64,000 nucleotides of DNA from Brachycybe producta (Eukaryota; Arthropoda; Diplopoda; Playtdesmida; Andrognathidae): assembly GCA_036925085.1 (NCBI GenBank), contig JAUPFP010000013.1:3869155-3933154 (forward strand). Reading direction: 5' to 3'. Each line of letters begins with the position of its first letter. Position 1 is the stretch's first letter. The notes under the pieces were generated by a model. The model was not told the origin of the DNA and did no database searches. It saw only the letters and a program-made list of their open reading frames with translations. This document shows positions 24,154 through 36,322 of this stretch, piece after piece. A program made the translations under genes and the position numbers.

Positions 24154-25695
24154 ACCTTGTACACACGTTCACATTTAAATGTATTTAACGATTTTATATA
24201 TATTTTATATATATATATATTAAGCTTTGTCTTTTTGTCTGTGTATAACACTGTACAAACAAGGACAAAAACGTTTAAACACGTCGGAATTTATTTAAAT
24301 TTAAATGAACCGGTTTTTTTCTCATGGTCAACTTTTATGTTGCGCTCTCTCGATCCAAGAACCCAAACAATATTAAGGTGCTTATAAAAAAATGCAAGTG
24401 GTCGAGACACATTACTTCATGACAACCGAACATTCAGACAAAATTAAACTACTGTAGATGCTCCCGTCATTTATGATGGGTTAACCAACTATGTTTAAAT
24501 ATAATTAATAAGTTCCTATATATGTGGACATGTTCATTTAATTGTAAATACATTTAAGTCACTTAAACATATTCAGTTCTAAATGAGTTGCTACAACTCA
24601 TTCCACATATGTGTGAAGTGTATTGTGGGTGTTTACAATGCATCATGGAACATTTCAAACAGACACTTTTATATGCATAACAGCCGTTTGAAGGAGCACC
24701 TTTGTTTTTAAGCAATGTTAAATTAAATTAAGAGGCTAGATACATCGTTTAGTTCAAAATTTCTCCGAATGTAGGCGCTGCGATCATTGTTGATTGAAAA
24801 ACGGTTTTTTAACGTTTTTTCTCCCTGTTCGAAGTCACATAATAATTAATAGAAAAATAATTTCGCGTGCTGACCTTATAAAAAGAAAACATTGTGAAGC
24901 CAGTAGATTAATGCACGTAATAATTATTTTGTTATTGTTCTGAGTTGTTTTTAACGGGAGTTCTTCAAATGTTTGGGTGACGGTTTTTTGCTCCTATGGG
25001 ACTTAACATGGAGTTAAAAAAACGTAAGATTTTAAATGTTATTTAAAAATAGAAAGCCCTTTTAAAATTTAGAAAAAGGAATAATCCTGAAGGCAATAAA
25101 CACATGTAAGTACGTGCTAATTTTTCTGATCGCTCTAAGTCATTTTTAATGGGAGTTCTTCTAACGTTTGTGGGACGGTGTTTTGCTCCTATGGGACTTA
25201 ACATGGAGTTTAAAAACGTACGACTTTAAACGTTATAAAAAATAGAAGGACCTTTTCAAAATTTATAAAAAGAAAACATCGTGAAGCCAATACATGAATG
25301 TATGTGCTAATTATTTTGTTATTGTTCTAAATCAGTTTTAACGAGAGTTTTTCAGATGTTTGTGGGACGGTTTTTGATCCTATGGGATTTAACATGGGGT
25401 TGAAAAAACGAACGACTTTGAACCTTGTTTAAAAATAGAAGGACCTTTTGAAAAATTATATAAATCGAGCACGTGAAGAACAATACTTTTTATTGCATTT
25501 TGCGCTTTACTGTATTTGAATTGAGCGATTGTGAGGCGATTTCTTTCAATTTTAGTAACACTATATAAGAACACTCATTTGTCTCGTTGTCGTCTGCTCA
25601 AAACAACAAGATGGACGTGGATCTAGGCTCTTAATGTAAATACATCTTGCTGAAAGCATTTAGCTGAATGTATTTCTCCTCATGTGTGTACAAGG
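24154..25695 (+). mobile_element. Composite element with family B-type ends
   Basis: CCTTGTACACACGTTCACAT at the left and the complement of CTCATGTGTGTACAAGG at the right form inverted ends like those of family B, but enclose about 1.5 kb. The 907-bp TTAA-flanked element at 24728-25634 lies inside, so this is best read as a related element carrying a nested insertion. Confidence 0.45.
24728..25634 (+). mobile_element. piggyBac-like non-autonomous element, copy 1
   Basis: The element is bounded by TTAA on both sides, with inverted ends GAGGCTAGATACATCG and GAGCCTAGATCCACG. TTAA target duplication is the hallmark of piggyBac. The interior contains three degenerate tandem copies of a unit of about 190 bp (beginning near 24935, 25125 and 25315), each with a TGGGACGGTTTTTTGCTCCT-type core. 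There is no transposase frame. A second copy of almost equal length (909 bp) lies in reverse orientation at 41149-42057. Confidence 0.75.
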
Positions 25696-25699
25696 TGTG

Positions 25700-26812
25700 T
25701 ATAAGGGACGCTTTGTAAATTTAGTGCTCTTTACAATACCCAGACAGTTGGGAGATTTGATGAAACACAAGAGCAGAAAACAGAAAAGAAGACAACTGTA
25801 AAAACAACGGTTATATAGCTTGTTCTTGCTTTGTCAATGGTGCTAGCTACTGGCTGTTATGTGCATAAAACATTACTCAATATTGAAGTAGCACTTACTT
25901 GCAAACTATTTTGAAAGAACACATTCATAGACACCACTGCATGCTTTCTTGAGCAGTATAGACGCCGGCCGCACACTGGTTGAAAGTAGTCCGGATGCAG
26001 ACCGCCAGGACGCACACGGACCAGTTGAATCACACTTTTAAAAATGTTTTCTGGTTTTTGTTTATTTTTTTCTCAAAATGTGCGTTTTTGGATTTTCTAT
26101 TATTAAAAAAAATCAGCTTTTTGATTTTTAATAATTCGGGCCCTCTAAGAAAAAAAAAACTGGCTCTCAAACTAAGCGGCTCATCGCCGCTCTGCTCCTG
26201 GTTATCCTCCTTTTTCTGTCAAACTAAATGAAGCAAGGTTAAATTTTACGTCAACACCTTTGACGTCACAAGCTTCTTAGTACGATGGGCCAGGTATACA
26301 ACTACCATATAGCAACACTAGACAACATCTGTTACCGTACTTTGTGAGTTTCCAAAGTGTGAAAACGACTCCTGATACTTAAGAGCACAAACTGTTGAAC
26401 ACCTGTGTGAAATTCGCACAATACGAGCGCATTCGCAATACAAAAGGTAACTGGGTAAAGTAAAACAAATGTGCGAGTTTATTTTTAAAAGCGTTTTTTT
26501 AAAGTTTTCAAAGAAGTTGTTATATACAGTATATAAGGCGCTTTAAAATAGGTAAATTATTTATATCCATAATTCCAATTGTATTCATTTAATGAAATTT
26601 TAGCTTTTTAGTCTTTTTAGCTCTTTAAAAAGTGCCAATGGTTTGACATGAATGTGCTATTATTCAAATTACTCTCTACACTTGACGACGTTTCTTACAT
26701 GAAAGTTGATGGAGAAAAAAAAACAAAAACAAGAACTTCTAAAGCTGCTCAAAAATATTGTCGCCAATAATTTTATTCTTCGTGAAAGTGAAGTTTATGT
26801 TATTGAGGAATC
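25700..26812. other. Non-coding stretch upstream of the secreted-protein cluster
   Basis: No gene supported. A short plus frame at 25980-26231 lacks any recognisable feature. Confidence 0.5.
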
Positions 26813-27492
26813 ATGTTTCTACAAACGAATGCTCTTCTTTTTGGAATGGTTTCCATTAATTTAAATATTTGTAAGTGTTCAAAAATATTGGTCACTTTTT
26901 TTTGTGTTGTGTTTAAACTTTTATTTTGATTGAAACAGTTTTAGTGACTGCAGATTCAACTGTAGATAATATTAATGCATTGAAGACAAGCGGAATTGAT
27001 CCTTTTTTCATTTCAAAGATTGTTTCTGATGTGGATTTTAGAGGATCACCTATAAAGACAACATTTCGGATGGTATTATTGAAGGGCCTGTCCAATTTTG
27101 TTTACAATGATATTTCTAGCATTGGTGATCAAGTTCAGTTGAATTTGGAATGGTTGCAGACATTCTGCGATTTCGAAATGTCGAGATTTTTCTCTCGCAT
27201 CTATGTGTATGAACAGCTTCATGTAAAGGCAGAAAATATTGTCATAACGTTTCAAATAACTACAGCAGATGAAAGTTATCCAATCTCGTTGAGCAATCTG
27301 AAGATGACGATGAATATCAAGGAAAATACACTTGTTCCTTACCATCGTGGCTTACCTTTACGAAAGAAGCTTCTTAAAAAAATGTCTAGAAAGTCTTTTC
27401 TCATTGAAGAATGGTTTAAGCAAAAACTAGTAGAAACTCTTATACCACACTTAGAAAATGAGATTCAAACATTGTTCAATCATAATCTATAA
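26813..27492 (+). CDS. Secreted TULIP-like protein, copy 1 (divergent)
   Basis: Two exons, 26813-26870 and 26939-27492, give 203 residues. Exon 1 is a short hydrophobic leader ending at donor GTAAGTG in phase 1; exon 2 starts after GAAACAG and runs to TAA. The protein shares with its downstream paralogues the exon layout, the SNL motif in the second half, a basic FxxK/RRK-like segment before the C-terminus and the closing NHNL. It lacks their STDE and ISRR motifs and has only one mature cysteine. By pattern it fits the lipid-binding TULIP fold seen in mite group-7 allergens and takeout/JHBP proteins; that is inference from layout and length, not from an alignment. Its leader is less hydrophobic than the others, so it may be drifting. 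Confidence 0.7.
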
Positions 27493-27598
27493 AGCCTAAA
27501 CATTGTACAATAATTTTGTTAAAATGTTGTATAACTTTGAACCATGCCGTGTACACCTTACTGCCGACGCCCATGCACATCATTCATGTGTGCCTTTG

Positions 27599-27807
27599 AC
27601 AGGCAATTAGAAATCGGGACATACAGAAGTTGGCTCCGCCCTTTTTATGACGACCGGCAACTTCTAATTGGTTGGTTATGTAGTCTGACGTCACATGCAC
27701 CACTCCCTTTTCAACGTCGAACCACACAACAAACCAATTAGAAGTTGCCGGTCGTCATAAAAAGGGCGGAGCCCAACTTTTGTATGTCCCGATTTCTAAT
27801 TGCCTGT
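27599..27807 (+). mobile_element. Mutator-like foldback MITE, copy 2
   Basis: Inverted arms start ACAGGCAATTAGAAATCGGG and cover about 75 bases each. Perfect 9-bp duplications GTGCCTTTG flank it at 27590-27598 and 27808-27816. A 9-bp duplication with long inverted arms fits the Mutator (MULE) superfamily. It lies about 100 bp after the first cluster gene. Confidence 0.88.
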
Positions 27808-27819
27808 GTGCCTTTGTTA

Positions 27820-28510
27820 TTTACGCCTGAAATTGATTCTCTCGCTATAGTAATACTGATCAGTGATCAGTCTTCAATTTGGCGCTTATTAAATTTGGCG
27901 CTGATTTAGTTACACTCTTTAGATTGATATAGCCTACAATACAAAGCTTGCAAGAGATAACCAAACGTTTCAAACAAGTTTTCCTATTTGCACACTAACT
28001 GGTTAAATTTCTATTGTGATGGATGTTTTTAATACGTTTTATGCACCGCGCGCCAAAAGACGGGTAACTAGGTGAACGAGGTTTCTTAGAAAATACATCT
28101 ATCTGTCCAGCACCCAATTTTCTATAGCAACGTGACAATTACGTGGTTGCTGGTTGTAGGTGTACTGAATTGAATATAATTAAATTTGACTGGTGGTGCT
28201 GACAGATATTATTTTAGCTGTCGTGTTCATATACTTGTGCTGTTAACATTAGGAATGTATTTGGAAACAGGCAAGTTAACATTTTTGAATAATTAAGTTT
28301 TAAGTTGTTTGTTTTTTTGCTCTGCTATTTTATGGTAATTGTTTGTTCTTGTAAAATGAAACATTTTACTGGAGCTCATATGAGAAGATGTTGTTAATGA
28401 AATCTACAACTTAAAAACGTACTTAACAATATCTCTTAATTTTGTTAAGAGTGGTCATTCCTACTCAAATATAATGCCCTGTTGCAGTGTGACAACCTAA
28501 CCACCACGTT
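27820..28510. other. Non-coding AT-rich stretch
   Basis: No gene supported. TCAGTGATCAGTCTTC and TGGCGCTTATTAAATTTGGC near 27860-27900 look like repeat remnants with a relative at about 58975-59020. Confidence 0.45.
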
Positions 28511-29249
28511 CCAGTGGCGTAGCCAGGATTTTTTTATGGGCGGTCCAAAATTATTTTTTCAGAATTAAGCTAAGTAATCATAGACTACAGCATGCTGTGC
28601 CGCACCACACTGCCTAAAAAACTTTCCACTGTATGCATCACATTTAGCCCTTAAACCTTTTGGTGAAGGATGGAGGGGTTAATAAGGTTCATGTATGCAT
28701 CATAGGGAATTAAGCTGTGCAATGTGCCCTATAAGGTGGCATGCTGCGACATGCAAAACTGGCTTGTAGAACTTCCATAAGTTCCATACCAGAAGTCAAG
28801 AGGAAAACCGAGAAGAACTTTTTCTTTCTATGCAGCGACCGACGAAACAAGGGGAATAACGTGCTCATGTGATATTCAGACACCACTCGGGTGTCTTCAT
28901 TTGCCAGCATACTTTGTTGTAAACAACACGTGTTCAATTGTATGGTGAAGCGTGACCATTTAAGTTGTCTTCAATAAGTGGCAGCATTGTGGTGGTGCAT
29001 ATACAGTATATGGGCGGCATGGCACTGTGCGCTGTAGTTGGCGACTAGCTGAAAAGTCGCTTAGTTGAGCATCTATTATGGTGGTGGGACCAAATGAGTT
29101 CTGAAGGTACAGGTTAAGAGAAAGAGAGAGTGAAAAGAAAAAAAAAACCAAGAATAAACTATCAAATATAAACACAGCTCTTTTTGGCATGTATATAGAA
29201 TCTCGGATGGGGGGTCCGGACCCCTGGACCCCCCTTGGCTACGCCACTG
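28511..29249 (+). mobile_element. hAT-like non-autonomous element
   Basis: CAGTGGCGTAGCCAGGATTT at the left and its complement (ending TTGGCTACGCCACTG) at the right bound about 740 bp. CAGTGGCGTAGCC ends are common in hAT elements of invertebrates. The 8-bp flanks do not match clearly, so the insertion is old or one edge is disturbed. The minus-strand frames within it are not recognisable proteins. Confidence 0.6.
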
Positions 29250-29907
29250 CTTGTTCGACATATCACTTTTTTATTGTTGTCACTAATATAGTACTGACAC
29301 TATGATCAGATTCTCATGTGGAATACCTCGCACCTTCAATATTTTGTGATGTTACGGTGGTTGACATCTCGACTCAGCCAAGGTATTTTATTCATCCTCG
29401 GAGTCAACCTTTGACTCATTTGACATTTTGACTGTTCTCTAATCCATGCACCTAGCGAGGTGAACCATGATCCCGGAGATTTCTACACTTGAGCTTCAAA
29501 CTCTTGATATGCTGTCCAGGGCCATATTTACATATTTTGATAGCGTGGGCTATTTGTTTTTAGCCCCCCCCCCCCAAAAAAAAAAGTATTAATCAAAATT
29601 ATTACATTAATTATTGCAAGTATATAAAATCAGGTTTCAACTTATAATAACTGGCTAAATAGTATAAATTACGGTTCAACCTATGTTATAGGGGGCTCCA
29701 ATGAAAAGGAAAAAGCCTGAAGTTACACTTAAACCAATAAAATCTAAAAAAATTATTTAAACAATTATTTCGTCAAGTTGTTACAAAATATAATTGCAGA
29801 CATGAAATAATATAGAAAAGCAGACGTGAAGACACATCCGGCTTGAATTTGGTAGAACAGTTGTGATTCATTCTAACTTGTTTGTGTGGTTACAACATTT
29901 TGTGACA

Positions 29908-29935
29908 CACGCATCCTCATGTAGGAACATGAGGA
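29908..29935 (+). repeat. Perfect short hairpin
   Basis: GCATCCTCATGT, four bases, then ACATGAGGATGC: a perfect 12-bp stem with a tetraloop in non-coding DNA just upstream of the mariner remnant. Confidence 0.8.
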
Positions 29936-29981
29936 TGCTCCGTGGTCGCACTAAAAAGAAGTGATGTTGCAATGCAATATA

Positions 29982-30693
29982 CAGGGTGGCTCAAGAAAGA
30001 CTGAACTATGTTAAAAGATTTCTAACTTTGGTAAATTAAGTTTTTTTAATTTTTTATTGTTATAAAATATGTTTCATGGAATTATTTCACAACTAGTTAT
30101 GAAACGCAACAGCACTCAAATGCCCCCTCCCCCCCTTTTTTGCTGACAAATTTGGGCTCTTTCCAGAGCATTTTCCATGACTATAATGTGCAACGTTTCA
30201 GGCCCAAAACTTTTTATTTTGTCCCGAATGTTGTCTTTAAGATGTTGAATTGTGTGTGGCTTATTCACATATACCCGCTCCTTCAAGAAGTCCGGAGGGG
30301 GGGGGGGGGGGGGGGTGGCGTGAAATCTGGTAAAGGAGGAGGAGGTCAAAAGAAATCTGTATTTTTCAAAATTAATCATTAGATGCTACCGATTCATGAT
30401 CATGAGGGAGCAATTCCTGTATCAATTGCACCTTGTATGGAAACATTCTAAGACTGTGGTACAAATTTCATTCCGGGGATGTCCTGGAGATGCCCAGTTG
30501 GGCAGACCTCAATCAAAATAAATGACCCATTTACTTTCATAAAAAACCTAATGATTTTTTATATGTTATTGAATATTGAAAGTTACCATTTAAAATTTCC
30601 AAAGTGTACTTAATATTAATAATTAACTGAAGAAACAAAATTTAAAAAATATTCTAAAATAAAGTGCTTCGTGTTCCACCCTGTATTTATCAT
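29982..30693 (-). mobile_element. Internally deleted mariner-like element
   Basis: The element has TA-flanked inverted ends: ACAGGGTGGCTCAAGAAAGA at the left and TTCCACCCTGT at the right. It carries two separated scraps of transposase on the minus strand. The segment at about 30380-30470 reads like the N-terminal half (YKVQLIQELLPHDHE), and 30140-30330 like the C-terminal end (ERVYVNKPHTIQHLKDNI). The catalytic middle is absent and frames are broken, so it is non-autonomous. A long C/G run sits where the family's DFFLWG motif would be. Confidence 0.75.
30140..30330 (-). pseudogene. Mariner transposase C-terminal fragment
   Basis: The frame on the minus strand contains DFLKERVYVNKPHTIQHL, followed by DNIRDKI and, near the end, VMENALERAQICQQKRGG. 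This corresponds to the 'Y/FLKxxVYxxKPxTLxxLKxNI ... VMENxxxRxxxCxxxxGGHL' tail of arthropod mariner-family transposases, given as a pattern I recognise. It is a fragment only and cannot be functional. Confidence 0.7.
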
Positions 30694-31194
30694 AGATTTT
30701 GTGAAACAGATATGGTTACACCTGTTTCCACATTTTCACTATAACGTGTTCATTGTCTCGTTGTTAAGAAAACGATGAAACGACACGGACATCAATGGGG
30801 TGTTGGTGTATATATCGGCGCTGACATCGGTATACTACTATCAAGTGAGAAAGAAAAATACGTTTTTAAAAATATTTCTTCAACGTGTAATCTAATGATT
30901 ATTAACAAAAAAGGTAACCTACCTGGTACTTCTATACTGTATTGCATTTCCATTTCCAACTATTTGTTGCTGAGCGACCCAACAGAAGAATATATTATTC
31001 TACCAAGAGTGGTGCAGTCGTGGCAACTATTGAGGTTTCTACTCCTCTTGTGGGGCGATTATCATAGCTACCCTGCAACTAGAAATTTTGTTAGCAGTTC
31101 TAGCTTCATACTCTGGATATCTAGTTGTTTTTCTACTAGATAGATATACAGCACGCCATATGTAAGCTAAGATATAGAAAAGGATATTCGGTCT

Positions 31195-31206
31195 TATATA
31201 TAAAAA
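31195..31206 (+). promoter_or_regulatory. Candidate TATA box of cluster gene 2
   Basis: TATATATAAAAA lies about 40 bp before the ATG of the signal-peptide exon at 31235. In DNA this AT-rich such a match is weak evidence on its own. Confidence 0.3.
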
Positions 31207-31234
31207 AAATTACTAGCATAAACCATATATTTTT

Positions 31235-32051
31235 ATGGCTACTCTGATTAAACCCGTGCTTCTTTTTTGTGCGTATTCTTTGCTTATTCTACGATATCTG
31301 TTAGGTAAGTTGATCTGAGGAAGTTTTTTTTTTACTAAGGTTTATTCTACTATTTAGGGTTATTAAGTTATCTGTTCGTGTATTTTTTGTTAAATTTATT
31401 CTTGTAAATTTATTAATTTTAGTTGAGGCAGTTTTATCTCGGTCTACAAATGAAGCAATGGAGAAGTTCCGAAAATATTCGACCGGAAAGAAGAACGGAC
31501 TTGACTTGTATAAAATTAAACCACTTAATGTTAATATTTGGACACCTAATCTAAAAACAGTCAAGTTCAACAAGTGGACTGCAAATGTTATGACGTCGGG
31601 TTTTTATTTTTCTGATTTGACCACTTTTAGCATCAATCAAGACCGTAGCACTGATGAAAATCTCGTACTTGTGATAAAAAAAAATGTACTTGCGGAAATC
31701 GATTTTATAATTTCTAGAAGGCTTTTAAATGAATATGGAGTTTTTAGTATTAATGCAAAACGTGTTGTTATTACGTTGAAATTAACTAAGTCACGTGAAA
31801 GTGGTCCTCTCCGTTTGACTGAACTGAAGATTAAATTTCAAGAATTTTCTATAAATTTTAAATCTAAAGGCAAAAAAATTCTACAGTCCTTTCGTAACAT
31901 TATTCGGAAGGCTTCTTTTTCAAACTTATTAAGTTCCAAGACTGAGGGCTATTTCCTGAAACAGTTATACGACGATGTGATTTCTGTTGTGGAAGAACAA
32001 CTTTTAAATGTCATCAATCATAACCTGAACATCCTGGACTCAATCCCGTAA
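31235..32051 (+). CDS. Secreted TULIP-like protein, copy 2
   Basis: Exons 31235-31304 and 31423-32051 encode 232 residues. Exon 1 is a leader of 23 codons ending in phase 1 at GTAAGTTG; exon 2 opens after TTTTAG and completes a valine codon (VEA). Family marks are F-S-I-N-x-x-x-STDE, then ISRR, an LTELKI strand matching the paralogues' LSNLxI, a basic RNIIRK segment, and NHNLNIL at the C-terminus. No cysteine is visible in the mature part, unlike takeout/JHBP, which have a conserved N-terminal pair. It is probably an extracellular carrier of a hydrophobic ligand if the TULIP assignment is right. An unrecognised 122-codon frame ends about 90 bp before it. Confidence 0.82.
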
Positions 32052-34308
32052 TGCGTAATCTAATGTTAATCCTAAATTCTTAAGGTGGTTTTTCGAGTAG
32101 TATAAATGCCCCTAGAAAAATTAAGATAAACTTGACAGTGTTTTAAAACTAGAAGGGTATCTCAATCACCAGTCTTTTGTCACCAGCGATGTTTTTCCGA
32201 CAACTGGAGCCTGGAGGCGTCTTTGCGAATACAAAGCAACATCGTCCGATTATCCGGTGGTTTGACGTCAAAGAGTGTTGCTTGTTTCTCTGTTTCAAAC
32301 TTCAAATGGAAATCATTGTGTAGTCAGTACCTAGAAAAGAATACAGATGTAGCACTAACACCACTGGCGGTCAGCAAATGAATTGCAGAACTGAACAACA
32401 GACAATGAATTCGGTTTGGAGGCGCAAGATCACTGGCCACATGTATCCAGATACAACTTTTTGTGTTTGTCAACCATGTCAAGTCGTCGGATACATGTGT
32501 CCGGCGATTTATCGCCCCCAGTCTGTACTAGGCTTAAGGCCTACAACTATGAAACTGTGACGTTATTATAAAGCAAAGTTAATGACAATACATACTATCA
32601 TTATGTTGATGTGTCTTCCTGTATGTTGCTGCAAACATTGGAGAGAATTTGTGATGTTATTTTGATGTCAAATAATCTTGAATTGAATGAGTTTAGATTA
32701 GCTTTGCCCAGGCCTGGCCCAGCCATTGTCGAACCTAGGTGGTCGCCTAAGGTGCAAAGGTCCGAGGGCACATTTTAACAAAATGTAATATTTGTTTAGT
32801 GGAAAATGTCGCGAAATAAACAAAAATTTATTATTTGATGGCGTTGAAATCCATTTAATGTGATTTTGCGAATGTTTAGAGAAAAAAAATTGTTTGTGAT
32901 GTCACTGATGTCATGTTCGTAACATAATTATATTAATAATGGCTAAAAAAACGTCCAAATAATTTTATTAGCACAACAAAATTGTGTAACAAAACCTTAA
33001 ATTTGCATTATAACGTTTTTTGTTCCTCTTGTAAAATTTCTATTTTGTTAGTTACGTGGTGTCACTTCTTAAATGATGTTATTTTTTTAATAAAAGTGAT
33101 TTACAACATAATTATTTTTATGGTTTTAAGACATTCGTGGTTACTTTTTTGGAGCATCAATAAAGTTCAATGGGTGAAAATAGGTAAGCTTGTTTGTAGG
33201 TAGAGCGATGGACAGATAGGCAGATGATTGTGACGAGGCTGGCCCTTTAGCACCGCCCATTTGGGGTGGTGCAGGCTGCGGACCAGCCCCTGATTTTACC
33301 GGTCGCGACATCTTGTATTGGCCCGGTCACTTTTACTGAGCACTAGTCTTTCGACAAACAGTTAAATCCTTAAAAAGCTCACAAAAAGAATTTGTCTCTT
33401 TAGGCCAGGGCCGGCAGTGGCCCTCCTTGCTTCTGAGGGTCTTCGGAACACTCTCAGCCCTGTCCTGGGAATCTTTTGTACAGTTGCATAACCACTCCAA
33501 TGGTCCTGTGGTCCTCTTTAGCCGGTTTGAAGGCGCCGAGCAGAGGACTCAGAATTTTTCAGAGTGCGTCTGCTGGTGACGAGAACTAAAGTTCCTTTTT
33601 TCATTACCCCTCTGAAGTGGAATAAGACACAACACTCTGAGGTAGAAAAGTTCTCTTTACTTTTTATAACATGTCTATTAGTTTTATATAGTTGTGCGTG
33701 TACAATTGGTGATACAATTCTTGCTTAAACACTTCAGTATAACATTGGTTTTACGTTCAGAATTACTCGTCGAATTCTCTACTCGAATTGTCTCCCTGAT
33801 CAGAAACTCTAGATCGAACTCTATCTCTGAACTCTCTCAAACTGAACTGTCCTCAAACATAAGTGGCATGGCACTTTTGTTCGGTCTCAAGGGAGGGGCA
33901 ACTGTCACCTCAGGGCTCAATGAGTGGCCAACTGGGCCAATCATTGCCCTGGGCTGAGAATATTACCTTTTATGGAAAGGCATTTTTGGGACTCTTTTCT
34001 CAATTTCTCACGGTTCTTCTGGGTTCCTCGAATTCACTAAGAATTCGGGCCACCCAAGTGTGCACATCTGTGCACTATGGGGTGCCATACTGAAAGAAAG
34101 GAATTTCTATGGGGTGTTCCACAAGTATGCAGATACAGGGTGTCACATGATGGTACCGAGTACAACTGGGGTGCAAATTTTAAGTCTCGCCTGCAGTGCA
34201 TGAAACTTGTGCCAATCCTGGTCCTTGTCATTGAGTGGTTCCTATGAATAAAAGAGTCCACTAATAGTGGACCTTTGCATTGAGCATTTAGCTATAGTCT
34301 TTGAACAC
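32052..34308. other. Non-coding stretch with GC-richer block
   Basis: No gene supported. A fragment of palindromic family C (AAAACTAGAAGGGTATCTCA) is at about 32140. From 33230 to 34270 the base composition becomes clearly GC-richer and could be part of a retroelement (it begins TGTGACGAGGCTGG), but no protein domain or LTR pair was seen. Frames within it are unrecognised. Confidence 0.4.
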
Positions 34309-34498
34309 ACAGGCATCTGTAGACAGCTACAAAATTGTGTTGGCTCCACCCTCTCATGAGTCAGACCACATATCAACCAATTATAAATAAAAAGGGTGGT
34401 GCATGTACATCAGACCCAGTAACAAACCAATTAGAAATTGATAATGCTCATAAAAGGGCGGAGCCAAAGAAATTCTTATGCTGTCTACAGATGCCTGT
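34309..34498 (+). mobile_element. Mutator-like foldback MITE, divergent copy
   Basis: The ends ACAGGCATCTGTAGACAGC and the perfect complement are flanked by TTTGAACAC and TTTGAAAAC (8 of 9 bases), a 9-bp duplication. The interior contains AAAAGGGCGGAGCCAAAG, shared with the other copies. Confidence 0.75.
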
Positions 34499-34499
34499 T

Positions 34500-35590
34500 T
34501 TGAAAACAGTTCCGAATAGTTTGAAAATGTCTTCCAAGATGAATTTGCTAATTGGAAACAGATCTGCACACTTATGAAAATAGCAACTTGTGACACCACC
34601 ACCCTCCTTGAGCTTGGCCCCCCTGGTGCCCAGATGGCCCTAAACAGGTGTTGCAAAAGAAAAAGGATTTCATCGCCTGCAACATACGTAAGCAATTACA
34701 TAGAGGAAATTGCCTTTATCCTCAGGGCCGGTGACAAGGAGACCAGCCATGTTACAAACTGGTTAACTGTTGACTTGTAAGATGTTAGGAATTGTTATAA
34801 CTGTTTTTGTGGAGCCTGACATCATGAAATGAAATATCAGTAAATGTAAAAAAATTACCAGTACAAAACAATTATTATGAAGCTACATTGTTGAGAGTAG
34901 AATACTTGAAAGGACAAGATGAAACTCACTCTAAATGGGTCTGTTTGTTAAACATTTTATGGTAATGACCAGAATCAGGGTTAGTGATAAAAAAATAATC
35001 ACAATTAGAAAGTGTTTTAAAATGTAATCTGGTGAATTAATAATCATCATACAATTTAATTTATTTCGTATGTCTGTATGTCTGTAACACTGACATTATT
35101 GTCATAGACTTGTTAAAATGGTGCCAAGTTCAACACATTTTATAAATAAATGTTTAATTTATTTTAACTTAAAGACATTTTTACGATATTTATAATTTGG
35201 ATATTATTTGGAATTATTTTAAGGTTGTTTTGTGGCAAGGTTGATATGAGTTTACAGGTATGCTGCAAACTTTTTGACAAATAGGAGCCATCCATTGTAA
35301 ACCAAGCAGTCAAATTGAAACTACTATATAAGCCAGCAGTGTATACATATAGTATACATAATGTGCCTGTGAATGTACTGTATTTATCATTTTTGTTGAA
35401 TATTTTAATACACAATTGTTTATTAATAGAAAATATGAGTGATTAGATGAAAACAATGTTCTTTATACTAGAAATTTTATTTTTTTATTCGAAACTATGA
35501 TCACCGGTATTGGCAAACAAGCCAATTTAACTTATTTTAATGTTTTGATGACTTTTTCAATAGTGTGCGCTGCTGCATCAAATACGGATT
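34500..35590. other. Non-coding AT-rich stretch
   Basis: No gene supported. The minus frame at 34381-34695 overlaps a MITE and is a shadow. Confidence 0.5.
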
Positions 35591-35592
35591 GA

Positions 35593-35690
35593 ATCAGTGG
35601 TGACGCGCAACATGGCCGACGCCTCTCTAGCAACGGTAAAAAGGGTGGGGCTTCCCCTTGGTAATGAGCATGCCTGTAAACTCTTATCAA
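35593..35690 (+). repeat. Interspersed repeat with ATGGCCGACGCC core
   Basis: AGTGGTGACGCGCAACATGG, CCGACGCCTCTCTAGCAA and TTCCCCTTGGTAATGAGC recur in order at about 44128-44220. It is GC-rich for the region and without coding sense; class unknown. Confidence 0.6.
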
Positions 35691-36322
35691 CCTTGGTTTT
35701 GTGATGTCGCAACTTTTGCATATTTAAATTTAACTTTTTTGTGATGTCACAAGTTTGCATATTTTTTTTAAATATTTTTTTTAGTATTTTTGTGACGTCA
35801 TAGTTATGCAATTTATTTAGTGTATGCATTTTTATGACGTCAGAAAATTCGAGCCTGGCATTTTTGACAGGGCATAATCCTAGTTATATATAATTGCTGA
35901 AAAAATTAATTTTAAGTACAATGATTGTTTACTTTTAGCAAATTAATTCCCAAAACTGCAAATTTGTTCAAAATTGTGTTAACCCAACAAGCAAACTTGA
36001 ATAATTTTAGTATTTCAGCCGCCTACCATTTGGCCGATTTTTGTGGGATTTTAAGCGAAATGACGTTTAAAATGGTGTATGGAAGTTATATTTAAAAAAA
36101 TTATATTATAGCATTAAAAGTGCTTGAATAAGTTAATAAGTTAGCAAAGAGAGTAAATTGTCACTTTGAAGTTTGTGTGTATCGATTAGCTCCTCCTTTT
36201 CTGGCATCAGCGCCAACATTTCAAGCGGCAAATGAGCGGTGCAGATGACAATCTATAATATTACGGAGCTATGGAGCTCTCAAACTTTGAACTCAGTTTA
36301 CTTAGAATATTACTTTCATAAC

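Noticed and set aside
30775..31143. 122-codon frame just upstream of cluster gene 2
   Set aside because: No recognisable domain, no signal peptide, no splice logic; ends 90 bp before the next gene's leader. Cannot exclude a real short gene.
33229..34270. LTR retrotransposon or solo LTR (also 38225-38690)
   Set aside because: TGTGAC starts and an AATAAA are suggestive, but no matching second LTR, no 5-bp duplication and no gag-pol frame were found.
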